DNA from: Dendrobium chrysotoxum
Taxonomy: Eukaryota > Streptophyta > Magnoliopsida > Asparagales > Orchidaceae
Length of the DNA stretch: 64,000 bases
Reading direction: 5' to 3'
Assembly (NCBI GenBank): GCA_019925795.1
Contig: CM034315.1
Span: 7,254,001 to 7,318,000, forward strand
Under the pieces are notes generated by a model. That model saw nothing but the letters and a program-made list of their open reading frames with translations, did not search any database and was not told the DNA's origin. The position numbers were made by a program, and so were the translations under genes. Below are positions 36,638-47,716 of this stretch, piece by piece (within the stretch, counting starts at the first letter, position 1; each line of letters starts with the position of its first letter).

Positions 36638-37116
36638 TAAATACATGGAAACCAATTAACTAGCAGTAGCTTCCTCTATTCAATACAGTCAGCTCCTCAA
36701 ATTGGCTGCTCAAGACTCCATAAACTCTTGTTTTCAACGACTAGCCATAGCTACAAACACATTGACAAAAACTACTCGAAAACCCACACCTACAACCAGC
36801 GGTAGAAGCTTACGCCGATATAATCAAATCACAATTCAAACCAAATTTCTATTTCTTATTATATATGAGCTGTTGGAAGAACACCAAGGAGCACACATAT
36901 TCTCTAAATTGGACCTCCGAGCTGGGTATTACGAAAGACAAATGGTGTAACAGCTCAAACTCTTAATCATTTAGACATTTTTCATTTTGGCTTGAAGGGT
37001 TTTACAGTCTACCTCACTTAAGCAATTGACATTCTCATCAATTTCCTTAACTCAAAATTATCCACCAAACAGATAGATTTCTAAAGGTATAGTTCCTATC
37101 TTCCAACTGATATATT

Positions 37117-37260
37117 GCTCTGATATCACTTTATTACGACTTAGTTCTAGAAAGCGGTACATCGTGTCCCGATAATACGGGACACCATAGACAGATCTGT
37201 TTTGTACTTACAAGGAAAAAAAAAGTGCATAAGCAAGGATTACTATAAGGAAAGAAACAA
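37117..37260 (-). mobile_element. Possible LTR and primer-site fragment of another element
   Basis: On the minus strand TGATATCAGAGC (37128-37117) resembles an initiator tRNA-Met primer site with one change. It would follow an LTR lying at 37129-37260. That stretch contains GCGGTACATCGTGTCCCG and ATACGGGACACC, LTR-like text absent from the surrounding gypsy. It sits exactly where the gypsy reverse transcriptase is missing. Only a fragment is visible. Confidence 0.3.
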
Positions 37261-39217
37261 TCCAATGTGCAGCCCACCTTCCAAAATATTGTGAAAGACA
37301 TGAAAGTCATTTTGAGTTCACTGTCATACTCTCTAATGACGTCGTCTCCCTAAATTTGTAATTGTTTTTTTTTTAAGTGAAATTCGTGTTTATGACTCAA
37401 ACTTGGAAGGTCATTTAGAGCACTTCTGCACATTTTGTTTAGTCTCTCCTCGAATGCGATGCTCCAATTGCGCATTTGGCCAACTTCATAGACTGAATAC
37501 ATGGGCTACTTAAAATCTCCATCCAAGACGTGGCCCGTGCGTTCTACAGTCAAAAGCCTTCATGGCTTCTTCGGCCTGCGGGGTTTTATAGGTGTTTTAT
37601 AAAGAATTTTGCTCACTTTGCAGGTCCCTGAATGAAGCCGCCCCAGCAAGCTTTCACTAAGCTAAAACATCTATTATCTAATCCTCCAATTTTATCCTAA
37701 CCATATGTTTCTGGACCATTCTTCGTCGACAAGGACGCCTCAGGCATAAGCATTAGTTCAGCTCTCAATCAAGAGCACAATCTGATCGCCTTCTTTAGTA
37801 AGAAGCTAAAACCTCACATGCAACAAACTTCCATATGTCATAGTTCACCAGCCGAACGGATCGATGGAGCATCTGCGAGTTTATGTCACAAACCATACAA
37901 ACTCCTGAAAAGCAGCTTTTCCACATTAAGCTGATGAGCTGTGACTTCACTATCGAATATATACAAACCAAGCAGCTCTGATCAAAGTCATTGATGCCTT
38001 CTCATGCACTACTGCGCTTTAAATATTTCAAATCTTACTATTTTTACATAACTATCTAGCCATATCTCCAACCTCTTTCACAGGTTGCAACATGAAACAG
38101 CCACAGACCCCGAGTTAATTGAGTTACAAAAGTAAAATACAAATAATCCTGTAAAAAACCCTTCATTCCAAGTTTGTGTTGGACTAACCAGTTCTGATTT
38201 GCACTAGGAGTTTCTCCAACAATATTGTAATGGATCCATAGGAGGACATGGAGGCATTCGCAAGACCCTGGATCAGCTCTGCTAACAATTTCATTGGTAC
38301 AATATGAAAACAAATGTTTACCAGTTTGTGCAAACTTGTCCAACTTGCTAAGCTACAAAATACCAAAAGTTTGCACCAGCGGGCGTATTATAACTCCCTC
38401 CAATACCATGGGTCGCCTGGGAAGATTTAGGAATGGAAATCATCATCTGCGCACTGACAGTAGGGGCAAAACTACAATCATGGGTGGCCGCCGACAACCT
38501 CACGAATTATGCTCCCTTCATGGCCATACATCCTCAAATTTCAACCCCATATGTCACTGCAGCTTTCGTTGTCAAAAAATATCAGCTCCACGGCATCCTG
38601 AGCCCATATTTTCTTAACCAAGATTGCATTTTTAGGAGTTCCTTATGGCGAACTTTATTTAAAGAGCTAGGGACCCAATTGCAATTTGCGTTATCATCCA
38701 ACAACTGATGGAAAAATAGAAGTAAAACTTGTGCTGCTATGCCATGGGAGGAATGAATTTTCTTCTCTGGGCAAATTTCTCCTACAATATGTCCCTGCAA
38801 TCGTCCATTAGTATGTCTCCTCTCCAAGCCTTGTATTGTCGGCTGTCACCTACTATAGAACCATGTACAGGGCATACCAATCTAGAGTTAGAACAGCAAT
38901 GGTTGTAACAATGGGATGATGTCATTCTGCAACGCATGAAGCACTATGCCGACAAACACCGGCGAGACCTCCAGTTCAATGTAAACAATCAAGCTGCAGC
39001 CGTATAAATAAACATCGCTTCAATCACTATAGTTTTACAAGTTAAGCAAATTCTATTTCGATCCGTTTAAAGTGCTGGAACGCATTGGCAAGGTAGCATA
39101 TAAGCTAGAATTGCCTTCCTGCTCTAAGGTGCTCCCGCTTTTCATGTATATATCTTTGCTCAAGCCTTTCAGACAAGACAACAATCTCCACCCAAGCCCG
39201 CTAATACCAGACGGTTG

Positions 39218-39791
39218 TGTTGGGGATGAAACACCACAAGGACGAAACAAGTAAGAAAGTAAAAGCGGCAGAAAAATAAAAAACATCAGGATTTAACTTG
39301 GAAAATTTTAAAATAGGGAAAAAATCACGGGGTCACACCACACCAAGAAATCTACCATGAAAATGGGGAGAAATACATAATAGGAAATATAAGAGAAAGC
39401 CAATTATAACCATTAAGGGACGCAACCCTTGAGAAAAATAAGAAAGAAAATTGTCCAGTATGTCTTGCAGCGCCAGTTTGAGGCGCCGCGGTGCTTAAGC
39501 CTCTGTCTGATGATGCTATGACACTCAAACTCACAGCATTGCAGCGCTCAAACTTAGCGCTGCGGAGCCGAATCCAGAGCGCGGCGCTGTGATGCTCTAC
39601 TCTCTGTCGTTCAACGTTGGGGCGCTCAGGAATACAACGTCAGGGCACTCATGTACATAGCATCAGGGCGTTGTACTGGAAAAAAAAAATGTTGGTTCAG
39701 TTGTAAACCCCCCTAGCAAGTACGACAAACTTGAAGTCTAAGACAACAGAACAACCCGATCGATCAACACAATCAAATTCCACTCATAACA
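39218..39791 (+). mobile_element. Solo LTR inside the gypsy element, TSD GGTTG
   Basis: A 574-bp unit starting TGTTGGGGATGAAAC and ending CACTCATAACA, flanked on both sides by GGTTG (39213-39217 and 39792-39796). No internal region is present, so it is a solo LTR left by LTR-LTR recombination. A homologue lies at 42096-42742 and an inverted fragment at 40029-40371. The middle is unusually rich in AGCGCTGC/GCGCCGC words. It splits the gypsy chromodomain region, so it is younger than that element. Confidence 0.88.
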
Positions 39792-40028
39792 GGTTGGCTG
39801 AACTATCTAATCCAGAACATCCTAAGCTGCTGTAAGCCACCCAATCGATCATTCAATGTCTCATTAAATGGCAAAATTTACAAGAAAAGAGGCAACTTGG
39901 GTGTATGAGACCAACGTGCCTCAAGTCTATCCTAACCTTGACCTTGTGAACAAAATTCTGCCAACTGATGAGGGAACAATTACGAAACCAAAACGATGAA
40001 AGGTGGCTCAGCTAAAACTATATGAAGG

Positions 40029-40371
40029 TGATAGTTTATGTGGAATCTGATTGTGTTGATCAATTAAGTTGTCCCGCTATCTCAGACCTTAATTCAGTTT
40101 GTCGTGCTCGATGGGGGGTTGCAAGGGGTCCTCCCCTTGCTTGAGTTTGGGAGCTTTGCACCAGAAATTTTTTTTCATACAGCACCCTATGATTGTGCAC
40201 CCGAGCGCCCCGACACTTTATAGCTTGATGGAAAAAGACAGAGAAATGGAGTGCTACGATGCTACAAACCTCAGCGCTATCGTGCAGATTGAAATTAAAG
40301 AGTGGGAGCACTGTGGAGCTACAACTTAACGACGCAGCACTACGAGGCTGGCTGGGCAGTTTTCTTTCTTT
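40029..40371 (-). mobile_element. Truncated solo-LTR copy, inverted
   Basis: The plus-strand text TGATAGTTTATGTGGAATCTGA... is the complement of the 3' end of the LTR at 39218/42096. Homology continues to about 40371 (CAGTTTTCTTTCTTTCC) and then stops, so the first ~210 bp of the LTR are absent. It lies only 240 bp from the direct copy. Confidence 0.75.
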
Positions 40372-42095
40372 CCAGTTTGGCATAGAGACTACTTGATGGA
40401 AAAAGGTTAATGTGGGTGAGCAAAGGGCGTTCATACACAGGTGTCCTATAGTTGGGGATGGGTTATTATAATGAGGGAACTTGTCTTATTTTTGTTTGTT
40501 GTTTGATAAAGGTAATAAGAGGGGTTAGAACACTTGTCTAATAGCAATGACTACACAGTTGAGAATATATGGGTTGTAATGGGAAAATAGTGAATTAATG
40601 AAAGAAATCTACCTCCTTTCTGAAACCTCTCTACTTACTCACAAACCCTTCTCTCTGCTATATTTCAATGCTGGAATTCTTCCTTTTGATCTTCAGTGTT
40701 GGAACTTCTATCTGATTCAAAGAATAAAATAATGAATTAATGATAATGAATAAGAGAGATCGAATTTACAAGTACAAGTAACATGGAACTAACGACTCAA
40801 CAGAAGAACAATACCAATAGCCATGGAAATAGAGTGCATCATAAGATAGGAGATTATTCACTGGAAGGATAAATTTTATGATAGGAGTAGACTGATAATG
40901 TTGGGGGATTAATCAAAGGGAGTAAAGAAGACAGTGCAAAGAGGTTAAACCTTATGTCTAAATACATAAATTTGTGAGTTAAAATCCAATATCATGTCAT
41001 TTGACTGCTTAAATCAAGAATCATACATCTTTATTAAAAATTATAATTTTTAACAACTTTGCATAGAGAATAGAAAGGAATCTACTTACATAACACTCCA
41101 AACTATCTCATTTGCATATTATACATCTAAAATATATTATTTACATAATATAATACTATGTTATCTTCTTAACAAACCCCTCTATGACTAAGTAAAAGTC
41201 ACAATGGGTCGTTTGATAGAATCTTGTCAAAGATGAAATAGAGATGAGATAGTCATGATAGGATTTTGTTGGAACTAAAGAAGATATGAGGATGTGGCGA
41301 AGGGATATTGATGGTGAAGGGAATCACTAGGATTGGCGACTTGTGATGGAAGATGATGTGAGAAAGTTGTGGCAAGATCTAGATAAGGAAGAGAATTCAT
41401 GTGATTGATGGAATGTCAAAGAGAAAAGAAGAGGTGAAAGAAATGGCGATCAGATGCAGTGAAAGTGCAAGGAGACCGATGATGTGTGAAAGATGAGGAT
41501 TTTAGCAATGGATTGTAACAAAGAGGATGAGAAAGGTGTTATTTTAATGTTATTTAAGGTTTTAAATATTATAGGAGTAAATAGTACATTTTAATTGTTA
41601 AATATGTAAGTGGACATGCCTACACATCTTAGTAGGTAAACTTTTCAAACCAAATTCTTCTGCTCTTAACATAAAAGTTGAACTTAATTAGCAAAATGCT
41701 GATATCAAAATATATTTAAACAGCAATCTACCGATTTACTTGGTAAACAAGAGGTATATAGTACATTGTATGAATGCAAACTTCTAAGGATAACCGGGTG
41801 GTTCAACTCATTATATTTTCAAAAAAAATTTGCATTATCATCTAAAGCATAAATGTATCAAACAAATGAATTAGTATTAAATCACTCTGCACCTCTGAAA
41901 CTTTTTTTTTACTGCTATTTCAAGGAAGGGAAAAATCATTCTAATCAATGAGTAAAAAATTTTTCTAACAAAAAGAAAAAGAGAAAAATGATTCAATGCA
42001 AAAAAATGCAGTCACGTAACTCCATCGATAGTGGCTGTCATGCACTTATGCAAGAGAGTAGAGATTTTAAAGTATTGCCTCTCATAGATGATATA
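40372..42095. other. Possible gypsy 3' flank, then anonymous DNA
   Basis: 40380-40690 (GTGGGTGAGCAAAGGGCG..., then CTCTCTACTTACTCACAAACCC) has the feel of a gypsy LTR end and may belong to the dead element upstream. I found no second copy to confirm it. 40700-42095 is AT-rich with no gene. Confidence 0.35.
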
Positions 42096-42260
42096 TGTTG
42101 GGGGGAGTAAAACCACGCAGCGAAACAAATAAGAAATAAAAAATGCAGCGAAAATAAAATAGAGCACAGGATTTAACGTAGAAAAACCTGAAACCTCAAG
42201 AAAAAACCACAGAGTCACACCCCGCCATAAAATCCACTATGAAAATTGAGAGAAATAACA

Positions 42261-42292
<32 letters not shown>

Positions 42293-42742
42293 CTTGTTTC
42301 TCTTCTCACTAGCACCGTTCTTATATAAGACAAACCAAGAGATACACAATAACCACCAAGGGACATGACCCTTAATGAAAAACGATAAAAAAAAAAAATT
42401 TGCTTTGCCTGCCTCATAGCACTGCGACGCCAAGTTGGAGCGTTACGGTGCTCAATTCTCTATCTCCTATTTGTATGACAGCGCTGCAGAGCCAAGGTCT
42501 GGAGCGCCGCAATGCTCTACTCTCTATCTTCTTCCACCAAACTATGCAATGCCGAGGCGCTCAGGTACAAAGCGCACTGGTGCTATGTGAAAAAAAATAT
42601 ATTTTTGGGTGTAAAGCACTCGAACCCAAGTAGGGGAAGAACCCCCTATAACCTCCCAGCGAGCCTGACAAACTGAATTGAGGTCCGAGACAGCAGTACA
42701 ACCAGATTGATCGACACAATCATATTCCACACAAAACTAACA
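42096..42742 (+). mobile_element. Solo LTR, second direct copy
   Basis: A 647-bp unit starting TGTTGGGGGGAGTAAAAC and ending CACAAAACTAACA, flanked by ATATA (42091-42095) and ATTTA (42743-42747), a 5-bp duplication with one mismatch. It is homologous to 39218-39791 along its length, including the GTCACACCCCG and GAGCGCCGCAATGCTC blocks, and has a (CT)14 tract at 42265-42292. No internal retrotransposon region is attached. Confidence 0.82.
42265..42292. repeat. (CT)n microsatellite within the LTR
   Basis: A pure CT run of 28 bp. It is absent from the corresponding place in the copy at 39218, so it expanded in this copy. Confidence 0.92.
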
Positions 42743-42918
42743 ATTTAAGCAAAACGTACACAATATCAATGATTTGTTACATTTCTTAGATAGGCTATAT
42801 GTCATTCTATCTTCTAGTCCAATTTTTTGAAATAACTTTTAATAATGTATACAATAAAGAAGCTATGTCATCCAAGCATTTGAACTATTAAATTAGGGTT
42901 TTGCCCTTTTGAGAGGAA

Positions 42919-42952
<34 letters not shown>

Positions 42953-43289
42953 CTAGGTGTGGCAAAATTTTAAAATGAAACAAGTGATATATCCCATTTC
43001 ATTTAAAAAAATAACTTAACAAAATGAGAAACAAGCTCATTGGCCTCATGGGTTGGGTGAATGCTGTGAGAGGGGGACTTAGCTGCCATGTTAGCATTCC
43101 CTGCCAATGTGGCACCTCCAACACTATTTTGAATTTTATTTTAATTCCATGGCTATTTGTTTTGCCTTTAGTTCAGTGTTGAAATCATGGTTTGGCTTAT
43201 AACACATTAATGATTGTTGAATAAGTAATAAAATAAGTTTTAATATTTTTTTAAATGTTTGATGGTTAAATAAACAAGTTTTAATAACT
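42743..43289. other. Anonymous spacer with a compound microsatellite
   Basis: Non-coding AT-rich DNA with a (TG)n(AG)n tract at 42919-42952. No gene is seen. Confidence 0.6.
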
Positions 43290-43587
43290 CTCAGTTGATA
43301 TTATTTGGCTCCGTCGACTTCTACAAGAGTTCCAGATTTCTCTACATACTCCCACCCCGCTATATTGTGACAACATTTTGGCCTTAGCATTAGCTCAAAA
43401 TCCTGTGTTTCATGATTTAACTAAGCATATTGAGATTGATCATCATTTTATTCGTGATTATATTAAATCTTCAACTATTGTGGTGCATCATATCTCTACT
43501 CATGATTAGATTACCGATATATTTACCAAGGCCTTATCTCCTACCAAGTTTCACCTTCTTCATTCCAATTTAACACTTCGTGAATGA
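43290..43587 (+). pseudogene. Copia RNase H C-terminal fragment
   Basis: The plus strand reads WLRRLLQEF, YCDNILALALAQNPVFHD, TKHIEIDHHFIRDYI and ITDIFTKALSPTKFHLLHSNL, then a stop. This is the standard copia polyprotein end: the CDN box, the TKHIEID-HFIR motif and the FTKAL terminus. One stop interrupts it (after HISTHD). The rest of the element 5' of this point is missing. Confidence 0.88.
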
Positions 43588-43636
43588 ACAATTAACTTGC
43601 GCGCGCTAACGCACGCGATTGGTCGAGGGGTGGGGT

Positions 43637-43976
43637 TGTTAAACCAGATAAAGCATATTAAATTACCGCTTTATACTTTCATGTGCTTCTGCGCCTACTG
43701 TCGTCTCAACTAGCACTGTACCACTTTTTCATTTTATATCTCAGTCGTTCACTAGTATTGTCTTGGGAAAATGATCACCATTTGATGCTCTACTACAGTT
43801 ACTATAAGTAATACCTTATTCTGTAATACTAGGGAAAGAAAAAGCATAATGAAGCTTTCCTGGAAGTATTATTGGTTTGCTTTCTCTATTAAATGCTTTT
43901 TTCTTGCTGCTGTATCAGTTTGTTTTTACTCTGTCTTGTCTTGTATTTCTTCAGTTTAGCTTTCAATCAATTCAAC
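43637..43976 (+). repeat. 3' LTR of the truncated copia element
   Basis: The polypurine tract GAGGGGTGGGGT (43625-43636) is followed by TGTTAAACCAGATAAAG, a normal LTR start. The end is less certain; I place it near TCAATTCAACA at 43976. No 5' LTR partner exists in the window. Confidence 0.6.
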
Positions 43977-43984
43977 AATCTCCT

Positions 43985-44048
43985 CCTCAATCACAATACT
44001 AAATAGGCATAGTATTCCTCAATCACAATACTAAATAGGCATAGTATG
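43985..44048 (+). repeat. Two-copy 32-bp tandem duplication
   Basis: Units at 43985-44016 and 44017-44048 differ only at the last base. A recent event just beyond the copia LTR end. Confidence 0.92.
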
Positions 44049-44252
44049 TTTTTCAAATTTGTTGTATTCCCCTATATATATTCCAACATGTCTTCATTCA
44101 CTCTAACAATTTTATAGGCTATAGATATTTATCTCTTTGCCTTAACATTTAGATATCTTTAAGTGGAACTTCAACAAAATGGGCTTTTAATAATATATAT
44201 TATTGCTTTATTTTACTTTTAAATTTTGAGTTTATTACATATGAATAACTAA

Positions 44253-44362
44253 GGCTTCATTTAGAATAGTTTTCCTACTGTTTGCTACAACAACTTTTTA
44301 GTACAATTTTTTTTTTGAAAGCAACGAAAAAAATAATGGTCAAAGCTGTCTCAAACGAAGCC
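44253..44362. mobile_element. Tourist-like MITE, copy 2 (110 bp)
   Basis: The left end GGCTTCATTTAGAATAG and the complement of the right end, GGCTTCGTTTGAGACAG, are flanked by TAA on both sides (44250-44252 and 44363-44365). Same family as the copies at 27577, 45481 and 49187. Confidence 0.78.
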
Positions 44363-45004
44363 TAAGTTAATTAAAATGCTGGTGAAGTAACTTTATTTTT
44401 TTGTATATTCAATTCTAATTTAGATGCCAATATTTTAAATAGATACAAATTAGTTGGCACAAGATTATATGTCTGAGTAGTTTCTTTTAATAGTCCAACT
44501 AACTAATTGAATTATTCTTTAGGTTTGATAAAAACTATTTTAATATTAAACATTCTTACTCATAAATTAATTATTTTAGTCCTTTTTTACTATATCAAAT
44601 ATTTTATTAGAATCATCATTAAATATTTGATTAAATTTAACTTCATAAATCCCCACAATTAAAATTTTAGTATCACTATTTTTAAAATAAATTTAATTAA
44701 AAATTCTAAAATTTTGACAAGCAATAACATCTAAATAAATTTTGCAAAAATAATCATTGATATATATATATATATATATATAACACAATGAAAATATAAT
44801 AATCTTACATTCCATTGATCCACTAAACAATCATAGGCATAATTTTTTGTAACTAACAATCTAACCAATAAGAAATAAAATTTATAATGCAAAAAAGTGA
44901 GAAAAATTATGGAGAGAATGACTGCCTTTTTTGAACATTTAGGCCAATTAAGATAAACTCTCATACACAACATATATGTAAGACTCCAATCCAAAATCTC
45001 TTCA
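44363..45004. other. AT-rich spacer with a (TA)n tract
   Basis: No gene. A (TA)n microsatellite lies at about 44759-44782. Confidence 0.6.
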
Positions 45005-45052
45005 TTGGTAGCCAAAGCTCCCAATGAACAAACCAAGAGGTTGCGTGAGAGC

Positions 45053-45232
45053 ATGGCTGTTGGAAGAAATAGAAATTTATCTGAGGACTTGCTCAAGGTT
45101 CTGATCTACTTGAGGCTTGAATTGTGGCAAGAAAAGGTGGCTGAATGGCATCTCAAAGAGGAAATTGCAGCAGCAAGGGGAGAATGCAAAATGGGGGAAG
45201 TGAGCCCTGGTTTGGGATACTATTATATTTGA
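45053..45232 (+). CDS. Candidate short ORF or captured exon, unknown
   Basis: The ATG at 45053 opens 59 codons (MAVGRNRNLSEDLLKVLIYL, then an amphipathic Glu/Leu-rich helix, ending GLGYYYI) and stops at TGA 45230-45232. The open frame extends 16 codons upstream (KAPNEQTKRLRES), directly after TTGGTAG, which could be a splice acceptor. Composition is protein-like and richer in G/C than the surroundings, with no simple repeat. I do not recognise the family. It may be a real exon, a small gene, or a gene scrap carried by a mobile element; a MITE lies 250 bp downstream. No partner exon was found. Confidence 0.3.
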   Translation: MAVGRNRNLSEDLLKVLIYLRLELWQEKVAEWHLKEEIAAARGECKMGEVSPGLGYYYI

Positions 45233-45480
45233 GGTTTCTAATGAATTTTCCTGTATATTTTCTGCTGGAAAACCCACCACTTGAATCTACATGAAATCAT
45301 CAAGAATTTTCTATGAAAATTTCATCGAAAAATGCAGCAAATTGTCTTCCAGTGTTGCTACTAAAAATCTCTTGTTTTTCTGCAATGCTTGTTGTTTCAC
45401 TGTAATTCTACCCCTTCATGCTCATATCATCATCTTCTTGTTGTTGCTTGAAACAAATTTCATGAAACATGAGGCTCTAC

Positions 45481-45598
45481 TGCTTCATTTGAGATGGTTT
45501 TCTTACTGCTTCTTAAAACAACTTTTTAGTAAAAAAATTAATTTTTGTACTAAAAAGTTGCTTTAAAAAGCAGTAAGAAAGCCGTCCCAAATGAAGCC
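45481..45598. mobile_element. Tourist-like MITE, copy 3 (118 bp)
   Basis: Almost a perfect hairpin. The left arm TGCTTCATTTGAGATGG...CAACTTTTTAGTA pairs with TACTAAAAAGTTG...CCAAATGAAGCC. TAA lies on the right (45599-45601), and TAC on the left in place of TAA. The best-preserved secondary structure of the four family members. Confidence 0.78.
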
Positions 45599-45601
45599 TA
45601 A

Positions 45602-46654
45602 GTGAACAAGTCTATTCGATGAACAATTCATATTCATTCATATAATGCTTGTGTATATTCATTTATTAAAATAATTGAACATGTTTGAATAATTTTTTAA
45701 GCTCATCATATAAATGAATAAATTTGGACACGGTCTCACCTGTTCATTTATGTTCATGAACATGCTTGTTTGTTGTTCAGAACGCTATACTCTGCTCCTT
45801 AGTTACTCAATCTATATTACTCTATCAATTTTTATATAATTATATGCTTTAGAAATTATGCATATTATTAATTATATGTGTGTATGTTTGTGTGCATACA
45901 CCAAATAAATAATTAAATAAATAGATTTATACATTTTGATATATCATTAAAATTTTATCTTGATTAGGCACGAATCTCGAGTCAATATATTAGTTGGAAA
46001 TTTTCAAAATTAAATTTCGGGGTCATCTGAACTCCGATTTCAACAAACTTATAGTCAAACTGAACATCTCGAAAAGACGAACCCAACGACACTAAATTCA
46101 ACTCAATTCGAGCCCAAATGGGTCCAAATTGAGGACCCGAAGCACATTTGGAAGGTTCAAACTATAAATTGGATGACCAAATGATCTTCAAATATGGCAT
46201 GCTTATAGTCGAATAGAGCGGCTCGACTAGATGAATCCAACAGCCCCAAGATCGCCAAATTTTGACATCATTAAGGCACTCAAATACTCAATAAACGGTC
46301 CATGATCAAGAAAATCGATGTTGGTCGTCCATTCGAACCACTCCCAACGTTGCCTTGATCTTCTCCCAATTTATTGGTCATGCCATTCCCATAAAATTAT
46401 AAATAGATCCCTCATTCTTCATTGAAAGGGAGGAAGGAAAAGAAGAGGGAGAAGGAAGAGAAATCTAAGATCTCTCTTGCCACCAAGCTCCTCCTTGACC
46501 ATCGTTCGGCCACTGACCATTGTCGGACTTTGGCCGGACTTCTGCTCATTCACCAATTGTCGTCGGACTTACGTCCGGCCACCAATTGTTGCCAAATTTC
46601 CTCCTAGCCACTAATTATCATCAGATTTCCTTCCGGCCACCAACTGTCGCCAAC
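45602..46654 (+). other. LTR- or promoter-like region upstream of the minisatellite
   Basis: From about 45960 the text resembles a plant gypsy LTR (GGGGTCATCTGAACTCCG, GAGCGGCTCGACTAGATGAA). It contains a good TATA box, TATAAATAG at 46398-46406, followed about 30 bp on by a purine-rich leader (GGGAGGAAGGAAAAGAAGAGG) as in LTR R regions. I found no second copy or primer site. Reading: an orphan LTR fragment that runs into the repeat array. Confidence 0.4.
46398..46406 (+). promoter_or_regulatory. TATA-box candidate
   Basis: TATAAATAG with a purine-rich presumptive leader downstream. It would drive transcription into the 29-bp minisatellite. Confidence 0.4.
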
Positions 46655-46966
46655 GACCCACTTTCTGACGTTCGTCGCCCCTCGACTATGGTCCTTCTAA
46701 CTGCCATCACCCGACTATGGTCTTTCCGACCACCGTCACCCGACTATGATCTCCCCGACCATTGTCGCCCGACTACGATCCTTCTGACCACCGTCTCCTG
46801 ACTACTGCCTCGCTAACCATCGTCACCCGACTATGATCATTCCGACCACCGTCACCCTATTATGATCCTTCTGACCACTATCACCTGACTACGACTTCTC
46901 GACATCCGTCGCCCGCCGACTACGGTCTCTTTAACCGCCGTCTCCAAAATATGGTCCTTCCAACCA
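46655..46966 (+). repeat. 29-bp minisatellite, left part
   Basis: Units of the type GACTATGGTCTTTCCGACC plus ACCGTCACCC recur at 29-bp spacing, for example at about 46683, 46712, 46741, 46770, 46799 and 46828. Divergence between units is about 10-30% by eye. The GACTAYGRTC and ACCRYCGTC words are the most constant. A 29-bp period is not a multiple of three, so frames through it cycle and are artefacts. The array is cut by a mobile element at 46967. Confidence 0.85.
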
Positions 46967-47716
46967 GTGGTGGAGCCAGGATTATTTATCTGCGGGGGCA
47001 CAAATTTCCACTTTTTTATTCGAGTTTAAAATTGACATTAGGGTTTTAATTTTTTTAAATATCTTACTTAATGTTTTCATATCTAATTTAAATAGAAAAA
47101 TTATTAAAAAATATTTTATAATGAGCAATAAATATATAAAAAAGCTGCATCTTACTAATATAAAAATTATAATTAGCATTTTTTAAACTACTTGATTTAA
47201 ATTTAAATATTGTAATATTTCTCTAGTGTAATTTGCTGGCTTTAATTACATAAATTTCCTATAAAAGAGAATTTGGAGATTTTAAAATAATTGAAAAATT
47301 GATGAAATTTTTAATTTTAAAAAAACTAATAATTTGAAGATAAATGATTAAAATGAGAAAATATATAAATAAAGAGAGAAATATAAATAAAAAAGGTTTA
47401 AGATAGTCTAATAAAAATAAATAAAAAAATAGCTAACCTCACAAGAGAGATAGTGAAAAATAAATAAAAAAGTTTAAAATCATCTCACTCTCATTTGAGA
47501 GAGAGAGAGAGAGGGAGGGAGAGAGAGAGAGAGGAAAAAGGGTTATAAATAGTAGCAAGTACATAAAGTTGCAGGTAAAAAAAATGGCAAGAGAAAGAGA
47601 GAGTATACAGAGGAGAGAGAGTAAAAAGAAATATCATCCAGTATTTGCATGATTTTACGAGGATTTTTTTTTTTAGGTGGGGGGGGGGGGGTGCCCCCCC
47701 CTAAATCCGCCAATGC
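46967..47716. mobile_element. 750-bp non-coding transposon in the minisatellite, 9-bp TSD
   Basis: It starts GTGGTGGAGCCAGGATT. The complement of its right end reads GCATTGGCGGATTTAGG, an imperfect inverted repeat. It is flanked by TTCCAACCA (46958-46966) and TTTCAACCA (47717-47725), 9 bp with one mismatch. Joining the flanks restores a normal minisatellite unit, which supports a true insertion. A 9-bp duplication suggests a Mutator-type non-autonomous element, but the terminal repeats are short, so superfamily is uncertain. The interior is AT-rich with a GA-rich tract (47493-47534) and a G13/C8 hairpin near the right end. Confidence 0.65.
47493..47534. repeat. GA-rich microsatellite
   Basis: (GA)n interrupted by GGGAGGGA, inside the 750-bp transposon. 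Confidence 0.9.

Larger units (their letters stand above)
36690..40015 (+). pseudogene. Decayed Ty3/gypsy pol, interrupted by other insertions
   Basis: Recognisable pieces appear in order. Reverse transcriptase start: ELLEEHQGAHIFSKLDLRAGYY (36869-36934). Palm/thumb: VYDSNLEGHLEHF and CAFGQLH (37388-37490). RNase H: VDKDASGISISSALNQEHNLIAFFSKKL (37725-37810). Integrase zinc-binding and core: GHGGIRKTLDQL, CPTC, then KVLERIGKVAYKLELPSCSKV (39070-39132). Chromodomain-like end: IKWQNLQEK and LGC, up to about 39960. The polymerase catalytic segment between 36950 and 37260 is missing. The frame is shattered throughout. A solo LTR (39218-39791) separates the integrase C-terminus from the chromodomain-like segment. 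Confidence 0.8.

Noticed and set aside
41210..41560. Possible MITE starting GGGTCGTTTGATAG
   Set aside because: I could not find a matching inverted end or a target-site duplication.
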